A stretch of 64,000 nt of DNA from Pleurotus ostreatus/Saccharomyces cerevisiae fusant (lineage: Eukaryota; Opisthokonta): NCBI GenBank assembly GCA_024196135.1, contig JAMQCK010000066.1, forward strand, positions 1 through 64,000, read 5' to 3'. The position numbers and the translations under genes were made by a program. The notes under the pieces are model-generated. The model worked only from the letters and a program-made list of their open reading frames with translations. It ran no database searches and had not been told where the DNA came from. Shown piece after piece: positions 56,301 to 64,000 of this stretch (position 1 is its first letter; the number at the start of each line of letters is the position of its first letter).

Positions 56301-58022
56301 ATGGACGCTCGCGTGGAGTCGTTGACAACGGCATTCGAGTGTGCTCTACGGAGCGCTGGAGCATCGGCCGATCTTGAAAAACATCGCTCTGCATATGAGC
56401 CGAGTCAACAGGACGTAACGGCCCTCGAGACGCAGGTGCAAATTCTGAAGACGCTGGAGTCGCAAGCGACTGAATTAATTGGGGAGATGACGCCGGCGAC
56501 GGCGGGCTCGGCACCAGACAAGTTGATCGCGGTTATACAAGACCTCCGCTTCAGAGCTTCCAAGCAAGCATCCATCGACCTGGCTCTGCTCGCTCCGTGG
56601 CGCCGTCTTCCGACCGAACTCATGTCAATAATCCTCGCAAAGGCCCTATCGTCGCACTGGCATAGGAGTCGGGCCGGCCGCCGAGGCTCGCCACCTTCCG
56701 CAAAGGTCTGCTACCGATGGAGAGCCATTGTCTTCAGTACGCTCAGTATATGGACGCATATCAACATCGAGCTCCCCAGCCCGCGCAGACATGCACAACT
56801 ATGCCGAGCCATATTCGAGGAACTTCGACGCTCATCGCAGGCGCCTCTACATGTGACGGTCTCACGAGCTGACTATGCTCATGAACTGGATGCAGTACCC
56901 TACTATGATCACGACGGCGTATGGCAGGTGGTCCTGAAGCATTCGCATAGATGGGCGAGCTTTGAGATGATGAAGCACTTTCCTAGGATGTACTTCCGCG
57001 CCAGCCAACGGCGCCTCTCATTTCCTCTCCTCCGCCAAATTAGGCTGGTAGCTGAATATGCTGCGATTCCCAAAGGTTCTGACCTTCTAGGGGACAGCAT
57101 CTTACCACTCTCGTTCTTCAAGAATGCGCCCACAATCTGTGACGTGTCTCTGACCTACATGTCGTCTCTTGGGCCCCTCAGACTTCCTCGGGCCTGGACG
57201 ATCACGCATCTCACAATTGGTTGCGGGACGAACGCCCATTGGGCATTTGATCCTTTACCTGGCCTGGCGCCCATCCCTCCCGTACTCGCCGCCTGTAGCA
57301 GCACTCTTCGTACATGCGTCATCAACGCCAGCCATATGCTGGGGTACTCCCCTGATGTACAGCCAGTGGTCGCCTTCCCCGTGCTGCGCCATATCTATTT
57401 CGATGGTGTTGCAGGCCTCCTGCTGCGTCATATCACTGCGCCATCCCTCCAACTGCTCTCGCTGGTTGGGCGCAACTCTGCGCGCGATGCACAGCAGTAT
57501 GGAGATGTCCTTGATGCCCTCGCTGTGATGTGTGCACGAGGTGGATGCCCCAACCTGTATTCGCTCGTTCTGAACGAAGTGCACGCGCGTCCGACAGAGG
57601 TTATCGCGTGCCTACGGTCTTTTCCCTCAGTCAGGAACGTCGAGCTCTCCAACGACCATAGCGATAGAGAGGGTCCGCTGATAACAGACGATGTCATCCG
57701 CGCGTTGACGCGTGGGCGTGCAACGACCGACGCGCTGCTCCCTCGCCTCATATCGCTCCACCTTCATTATCGACTGCAGACCGGGAGTGCGCTGCCGCAG
57801 CATGAGCTGCACAATATCCGTGCTATGCTTGCGTCTCGACGCCAGCATCGTCCTGGCCTGAATTTTCTCAGCGTTCTCCGCATAGACGACGTTGGAGATG
57901 TTGGGCAGCATCACCATGCTGTCGACTTGGATTGGGATTATACGGACGACTCGGAAGGGGAATCAGACACGGACTCGTCTGGCGATACCGGCAGTTCCTC
58001 TGGGCTCGACAGTGATGCGTAG
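56301..58022 (+). CDS. F-box protein FBX-7 (single exon)
   Basis: 573-residue protein of a common agaricomycete F-box family. An N-terminal helical region with heptad-like spacing (residues 1-90) precedes the F-box-like LAPWRRLPTELMSIILAKAL near residue 100, followed by VCYRWRAIVFSTLSIWTHI. The rest is leucine-rich-repeat-like (LRQIRLVAEY, LQLLSLVGRN, LYSLVLNEVH) and ends in an acidic Asp/Ser tail. The frame is open upstream to 56229 without an ATG; the first ATG at 56301 was chosen. A likely SCF adaptor with unknown target, unrelated in detail to FBX-1 to FBX-5. Confidence 0.85.
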   Translation: MDARVESLTTAFECALRSAGASADLEKHRSAYEPSQQDVTALETQVQILKTLESQATELIGEMTPATAGSAPDKLIAVIQDLRFRASKQASIDLALLAPWRRLPTELMSIILAKALSSHWHRSRAGRRGSPPSAKVCYRWRAIVFSTLSIWTHINIELPSPRRHAQLCRAIFEELRRSSQAPLHVTVSRADYAHELDAVPYYDHDGVWQVVLKHSHRWASFEMMKHFPRMYFRASQRRLSFPLLRQIRLVAEYAAIPKGSDLLGDSILPLSFFKNAPTICDVSLTYMSSLGPLRLPRAWTITHLTIGCGTNAHWAFDPLPGLAPIPPVLAACSSTLRTCVINASHMLGYSPDVQPVVAFPVLRHIYFDGVAGLLLRHITAPSLQLLSLVGRNSARDAQQYGDVLDALAVMCARGGCPNLYSLVLNEVHARPTEVIACLRSFPSVRNVELSNDHSDREGPLITDDVIRALTRGRATTDALLPRLISLHLHYRLQTGSALPQHELHNIRAMLASRRQHRPGLNFLSVLRIDDVGDVGQHHHAVDLDWDYTDDSEGESDTDSSGDTGSSSGLDSDA

Positions 58023-58815
58023 TTGAATGATCTATAATAGCCAGTTGACAGTGCCGCAACTCAATGGACTTTGGCCGGCCATCTTCACTGATACGTGTCC
58101 CGCGACGAGCGCAGTGAAGGCACTCCCTGTTATCCTTTTGGATGCAGCGAAGGGTATGATTCGCACTTCCTGGTCTGTATGACTCAATGCGAGTCTTCGG
58201 TGCAGTCTGGAGCAAGACGTGATCATGGTGAGTACACATGTTGTTCAGTGTTGACTGCGGGCACTGCGCTGGCTCGAGGCATGCTGTAAAGCACGGTCGT
58301 AACATCTTCAGCATTCACCTCCTCGTTTCTTCCTTCCTTCATGCCTCGATATAGGTTGGCGTACGCACGTACCGAACCATGGTGAAGCGGTGAATCACTA
58401 TACAATGTGAAGCCCGCCAGTGTTGATGTTCTTCGTGATCGGCTCTCAGTCAGTAACACCTTCACGAGGCCTCGAGGCCCGACGAGCTCAAGAACATGAA
58501 CTATTATGCAAGGTGGTGTTACAAAGGACAGAACTACAGCTGGTTTACAACATTATAGGGGGTGACAACGACGACAGTGGCTAACAAGGGGGCGAACGAG
58601 TACATGGGCGACCACGAGGACGTGAACGGTCCGGTACACAAGAAGGAAAGTGGATGGAGCGACCAAGAAGGCACGAAAACTAAGCGATGCAGATGCGATT
58701 ATGAGTGTGATTATGCGTGGTGAGTGATGGAATGCATGGAACGACGAGAAACATAAACGATGATTGTTGCATACAGAACATGGCGAAGGCACCACGTTCC
58801 AGAGGGATATCGCGC
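58023..58815. other. Spacer between convergent FBX-7 and the DUF6699-like gene
   Basis: 793 bp; only short open frames without domains in either direction. Probably untranslated 3' ends and spacer. Confidence 0.4.
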
Positions 58816-60419
58816 TCAGTGCCGGCGATACATCGGGTGCTGCTCCCACATGGGCCTCTGCGATGGATGCGTGTAAGCTCCGGGGTAGCCTGGATAGTGG
58901 GCACCAGGCCCAGGGATGGGCGGCGATGGGTTGGTGGTCGTGGCCATCGACTCGAGCATCAACTTCCAGTTCCCGTCCTTCTCCTGCATGAGCCCATAGA
59001 AGAGCCTATGGCTACGCATCAGGTCGACGCGGCGGAGACCATGCTCGCGCTCCATGAGCACCGGCGTCTCGCGACAGCGCTGCAAGAACCACGGGCGGCA
59101 CGTCTCAAGATATGCGTCTCCGGCCTGCGCAACCTCAGCTGCATCGAGCGGACGATGATACTCATTGTATATCGCCTCAAATACGTCGATGACGCGCACA
59201 CCGGCACGCCTCTGCACGAGGATCTCCGTCGTCGGCAGTACGCCGCGCACAGGGCAGCGAATGTACATCTTCGTCACGATGCAGTGCGTCGAGACGGGGA
59301 GAAGACGATAGGCGTCGGGCATCGTGTGGGAGCGAGAACGCGTCCCGTGGGGCTGCACGCACAGGTTGCGAGGATTCGACACTGGGTTGAAGGCGATGTC
59401 GAAATACACGGCCTGCAACTCTTCTGGCGACTTCTTCCGCCGCAAACGGATCTCGCGCTCGACGAGTGGCCAGCTCAACGAGATGGACTCGCCCTTCAGC
59501 GGCTCTGAAAAGGAGTGATTAGTTTGTGATGGAGATAGATGGAAGAGCTTCCGTACCGAGGTTTGGGCCCCTTGGTCGACGGGATACGCTGTCGTGCACA
59601 TCAGAAGTGTAACCCGCATCGCGCTGCTCCACAGCGCGGCGGTCCTGACCACCAGTACGCCCTTCGCTCCTAGATGGCCTGTGACCCGCTACAGATCGCG
59701 CACGGTCTGCCGTAGGGACCCTAGGATCCCCTGGATATTCAGGGTAGACGTTCCCGTCGTGATCTTTAGTGCGTTCAATTTCCCCTGTCCTGCACCGCTT
59801 CACTGCGACTCACCTGCCACTCTCCCGTCTGGATAGTAGGTCTTCCCTCGCACTTTCGGACCGTATATTTGGTCTGGTGCTGTGAAGGTCAAGTAAGCGC
59901 CGGGCGCAAAAGCCTCATCGATGCACGCACTACGACCTGAGGTTGTCACCGTCTCCACTGGAGTGGCTGCCGAAGGGGTCCAGCCCCCCGCCGTCGACGA
60001 TGCTGCTTTCGATGTCAGTCCGGTCCGCAGCGCCGCAAACGTATAACGCACTTGGTATCGTCGCGCGTCGTGAACTCTTCAGGATGGGCTTCAAGGGCTT
60101 GGGAGTCACTACTCGTCAGCCCAGAGTGAGTTCGGATGAAAACCGGGGTGCGGGGAAGCGTACCTGCTGCAAGCAATGATTGCGCCCGCGGCCTCGTGGA
60201 CTGGCGACTCGGCGCCTGCGCACGAGTGGCATCCATGCTCATCTGAGGAGCTTGCATGGGCCGTGGGGGGATGATAGGGCGTGTTGCATTGCTTGAGGAT
60301 CGACGCGCCCTGGTCGTCGACGCCCACTGGGCGGGACTCTCAGGGAGCGCGATGCTCGGCATCTTCGGGGTCTGTGGCACAGCGCTCGGACCGTTCCGAT
60401 GTCGAGTAAACATGCCCAT
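58816..60419 (-). CDS. DUF6699-like protein
   Basis: Uncharacterised basidiomycete protein. The last exon (59504-58816) carries a DUF6699-like fold: SLSWPLVEREIRLRRK, VYFDIAFNPVSNPRNLCV, STHCIVTKMYIRCPV and VRVIDVFEAIYNEY, then a Pro/Tyr/Gly tail. The preceding exon (to 59557) encodes a charged disordered stretch (DHDGNVYPEYPGDPRVP) and joins in phase 1. The N-terminal exon begins MGMFTRHRNGPSAV at 60419 and is Ser/Pro/Arg rich. Splicing between about 60035 and 59790 is uncertain: one consistent reading requires an intron of only 24 nt. An in-frame ATG also exists at 60764. Confidence 0.6.
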
Positions 60420-62974
60420 GACGGTCGATAAAGCGGAGGATATTGAGGCGAAAATGGCGAGAAAGGGAACGAAAAGACAAGGTGAAAGCGGGGACGGGGG
60501 CGCTCGGACGGTGGGGGGCGGGGCGGAGTGGCGTAATGGCGTCACGGTCGTTAGTAGAAAAGGCGTCGTGGTGTGGGCGTCGTCGTCGTTGCCGTCGGGG
60601 GCGTCGTGCTCGGAGCGGAGCGGGCGATGGTGAGGGGGACCACAAAAGGACCTCCTGGAGGTTAAGCACAAGCCGGACCTGCCTTCGTATAAGCCGTTTT
60701 GTCGGGCACGAGGCGGCGGAGGCGCTCGTGGCGATAGCGAACGTCGAGCTTCCGAGTCCGACATCAGTGCCCCGCATCATGTACACCCGATCCACACGTG
60801 ATGCCTGGGCTCAACACGCCCCTCGTCAGTGGGGAAGGGAGGGTGTGACGCTATGCGACTACAGTACGAACGTTAGTTGACCGCTAGCGACATCATCTAC
60901 AGCAAGTGTGAAGGAAGGTTGTTAGATACGCGAATGGCAACTAGAAGGTTGCAGGGAAAGCTAAATCCGTTCACTGCCCGCTATCGCGAACGGACAAGAC
61001 GCATGCTGCGGGACAATCCTAGGAGAGTGCTCGACATAGCGGTGACATGACCCGAAACTCAACAGCCCAAACTGTGGGGCCATGCACTTCGGAGGCTGCT
61101 TTGAAGCGGTAGCAAGGGGAACTGCCTCACATGAAGTTCGCGACTGCCTACCGTCTTCCACTCGTCCTCCGTCTTCTGTCCACCATCTATCCGCCGGCAC
61201 CGCTGCCGCCGCACTCGCCATCTACGTACTCGTAGGCGTACGTCGGACTGGGGGACCGGCCTCGGAACGGTGCTGCCGGCATGTGGCGCCTAACCTCTGA
61301 TTCTATCTCGACATCGGCCCCAAGCAGACCTGCCACGACATCGACCCCAAACCAGACGCGCGGTCTTCAAAAGCTGCATGGGTGGTCCTAGATCGGGCCC
61401 ATCGCCGAATGTTCGAGAAGGATTCCGGCCTCGTTGCGCTCGGTGGTACTCCTTGGTTGAAGTGGAGGCCGATCCAGAGGTCAGCTGCCCGTTCTACGAC
61501 TGCACCGCTGCAAATCGCACCTGCGGGTCGCATAATCTTCTTGACGTCTCTACCCCATCCTCCCTTGCGATAGAGCTGAAGGGGCTCGGCTGGATAAACG
61601 TCCATCAGCAATAGTTGGCCCAAAGGGGATAGACCTCACGAGCCGAAGATACGCCCACAACTCCAATGATCAGTTTTGAGGCGCTCGGAATTGCCCGTCT
61701 GCTCGTCTAAAGGCCTCGTCCGCGCCACCAGGCTCTACTGTCCACCTTCATACTACAGCGTCTCCGGACAGAGACCCCATAGATGCCTTACGGACTTTCA
61801 AATCAGAAGGTCCGCGGACCGCGTACACGAGGTGGCCGGATGACCCGCGGCCACGACCTTAGCGAGGACCGCAGACAAAGGACGAAGTCGCCAGCCTGGG
61901 AAAACTCGCGGTCTACAGGAGGCAGTCGCGCGCCCCGCTGGAGATTGCGGTCGTAGCCCTCGTCACGAGACGCTCCCATGGTCAGGCGGGAGGCGACGGC
62001 CCAACGGTCGACCATCAAGTGGGTTTCGCGAAGGCTCTCGGGGACGATGTAGGTGTCGTCAAGTCCCAACCCTATGGAGGGTGGACGGCGATGAACTCGG
62101 ACAGATCCTAAAAGAACGGGACATGAGCACAGCGTGAAGTTCATCAAGGGGGACGGAAGAGACTTGCCAGGCGACGGAAACGGATGTCTAGTATACTCCG
62201 CGTCATACGCCAGGGTAGCGTCGATCGCCGACCATGGCATGCACGTTCTCAAGGAGGTTCTACGTAGCAGTGGAAGAACAAATCAGTATACTTCGTCCTC
62301 ACATACCTGACGCAACCTCTGCGAACACCAGCCCCTGACAATCGTACAAGCCACATGCCCGCCAGACCTCCTTCGCTCATTCGGGCTCGCGGGAGCGCCT
62401 CAAGTTGGCTGCATGTTGTCCACTTCATAACTGCGCTTCGCATGTTCTTCAACTCGACATCTGCGCCGCAATTTAAGTTGAATCTCGGAATAGCCGCCGC
62501 ACCGCGCCACGAAGGCTATAGCGTGCTGTCGCAAGTTTGCACTTGGGGTTCAACGATATAAAGGCACAGCTTGTGTACACACCATCCTCGAGCGCGCAGC
62601 GTGGTCATCCCAATGTCTCCGCCGCCGCCAAATTCGGACGCTTCGTGGGCGGTGCCATCATGGGCGAGCGGCCGGGCTTGAGATCTGAGCCGACATCTGG
62701 CGAGCAAGGCGCCCCCAGCTAGTCACGGGCGGTGAGCTAAACGTCAAGCAGCACGCACTCACCGCTACCGCAAACACATAATTGATTGACGGCGTCAGCA
62801 ACTTGTTGACGAAAGAGCGAGCGGAATGCGATCCCCATGCGCGTAGTAGCCATTTTCGTGAGTAACGAGGTCGGGTATATTGACATGCGCAATCCTAAGC
62901 AAAAGCAACATTATCTTGTCTAAATCGTGTTCGGTCTCCAAATAGATGTTGTTAGATGCGAAACGTATGACCGG
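60420..62974. other. Region without a confident gene
   Basis: About 2.5 kb. Open fragments at 61082-61300, 61378-61614 (plus) and 61803-62252, 62249-62452 (minus) contain no domain I recognise and could not be chained into a gene with consistent splice sites. It may hold a decayed gene, a fast-evolving small gene or long regulatory sequence for the metacaspase or DUF6699 genes. Confidence 0.4.
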
Positions 62975-64000
62975 TTATCTGTGCGCGATTGTTAGCTCAA
63001 GCGTGCCATAGATCGCAAAGACGAAAGGGGCGAGGAAGAGTGAGATATGGGAGACCATCGTGACGGAGGCCTCCTGCACCCCCCAGTCAATCAATGGTGG
63101 CGAGCAGGATGCCTTGGGCGAAGCGCTTTACGCGGTTGCAATCGTACTTACAATCGGGTGCGAACTACCCAGCTGTGGTGTCTGCTTGAAGTTCGGGCCT
63201 AGGACACGCCTGAGAACCCATGAGCGAACGAGCTTATACGATTTTCAGCGGGACCAGTGCGAAGCTTACCGTAGGCGCTTCAGTAGGTCGCTGTACGACA
63301 AGTCCCTCTCATTCCTAAGGATTTTCAGGAAGGCCTGTTGAAGCCGACAGTCAGCGAGTGGGCAACGCTACAGAAACATAGAAGAGGTAGAATGTGCTGA
63401 CACTCACGTAGCTCATAGCGCCGACAGCTTCACCACCCGCGAATGTGTCGACGGATGTTTGTCCATCTCTGCAAGCAGACCAGGTGATCTAGAACGAAGC
63501 ACTTCGCCTTCAGCACGGCCCATCCTATGAATCAAGGGCGCACGCACCACATCGGCAGGAGACGCTTGTCGCAACCGCGCGCGAGGGCTAACATGCGAGC
63601 CACGGAGGCGACCATGTTGGGAGTACTAGGAAGAACCGGAGGATCAGGGAGCTAGTGTGACTCAGTAAAACTTGACCGCGTACGATGTAAGGAAGATCTA
63701 CAACGATATTAGTTGACCAATCAACGAGGAACAACGAAAAACGAGCATACCAAGCACTGTTCCCGAATGGCAACTCTGCGTAGACAGTCAGCTGGGCGAA
63801 CCTTCAGGTCAACAGGGTCGCTCACATCGAATAGGGCCTGACTGGATGATAGGATCAGCAGGTCGAGGACGTACGATGGAGACTTACTGTTAGCCGGCAT
63901 GCGGCAGGGAGAGGATCGACGAGGATCTTGTGCATCTCCTGCAGAAATGTTTAGTGTTGAGTGAGTGAGGCGCAGTGCGAGCCAACCGCGCAAGGCGGGG
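62975..64000 (-). CDS. Metacaspase (caspase-like cysteine protease), 3' part
   Basis: C-terminal half of a type I metacaspase, an Arg/Lys-specific cysteine peptidase; the 5' half lies beyond the window edge. Minus-strand exons are 63938-63888 (EMHKILVDPLPAACRLT), 63837-63826 (ALFD), 63775-63751, 63697-63684, 63625-63548, 63488-63408, 63334-63270, 63209-63152 and 63073-62975. Together they read ALFDSCHSGTVLDLPYI, containing the catalytic Cys in the conserved DSCHSG motif, then ADVITWSACRDGQTSVDTF, GGEAVGAMSY, FLKILRNERDLSY and TPQLGSSHPI. The final exon departs from the usual short C-terminus and is hydrophobic (SLFLAPFVFAIYG), so the last splice is less certain. The catalytic His should be encoded further upstream. 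Confidence 0.88.

Noticed and set aside
61803..62252. 149-codon minus-strand frame
   Set aside because: Codon composition and lack of domains or splice-linked exons give no support for a real gene.
1..64000. CRISPR array, prokaryotic operons, rRNA genes, viral genes
   Set aside because: No regularly spaced repeats, ribosome-binding sites, rRNA-like or virus-like sequences were seen; gene structure is eukaryotic throughout.

Overview
The window is nuclear DNA of a filamentous basidiomycete, most likely an agaricomycete. Almost every gene is split by 45-70 bp introns with GT...AG ends and CTNA-type branch sites, intergenic spaces are short, and several families here (expanded F-box, BTB/POZ and seven-helix proteins, a SWIM-type MULE transposon) are typical of mushroom-forming fungi. 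All exon models were read by eye. Where coordinates of exons are listed, the summed lengths are divisible by three and keep one open frame. No database or transcript data were available.

Layout. 0.7-6.3 kb: an F-box gene (FBX-1), the snoRNP core gene NOP56 and, divergent from it, a steroid 5-alpha-reductase-type gene. 7.2-23.3 kb: four more F-box genes (FBX-2 to FBX-5) of the same family, two intact and one relic copy of a proline-rich partner gene that faces them tail to tail, an unrelated F-box gene (FBX-6) and an uncharacterised gene with a 24-bp repeat. 23.8-26.2 kb: an F-box/WD40 gene. 26.4-32.8 kb: a major-facilitator gene broken by a complete 3,960-bp Mutator-like element that has 100-bp terminal inverted repeats, 9-bp target-site duplications and an intact 1,006-residue transposase. 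33.2-35.2 kb: an intact transporter of a different MFS family, whose two tandem paralogues lie at 51.6-55.8 kb. 35.8-48.6 kb: four BTB/POZ paralogues around a small conserved gene and NOP12. 49-64 kb: a seven-helix membrane protein, the two MFS paralogues, another F-box gene, a DUF6699-like gene and the 3' part of a metacaspase that runs off the right edge.

How the genes fit together. NOP56 and NOP12 are housekeeping ribosome-biogenesis genes. The rest is largely accessory: eight F-box proteins (adaptors of SCF ubiquitin ligases) and four BTB proteins (possible CUL3 adaptors) lie within about 58 kb. The most unusual structure is the FBX-1 to FBX-5 family. These genes share a three-exon plan with a low-complexity N-terminus, have been duplicated in tandem, are paired tail to tail (72-80 bp apart) with an F-box-less partner gene, and carry two to four copies of a CTATTGTC / CTTATTGTC motif in every promoter. 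This looks like a fast-evolving, co-regulated module. A role in recognition or conflict is speculation.
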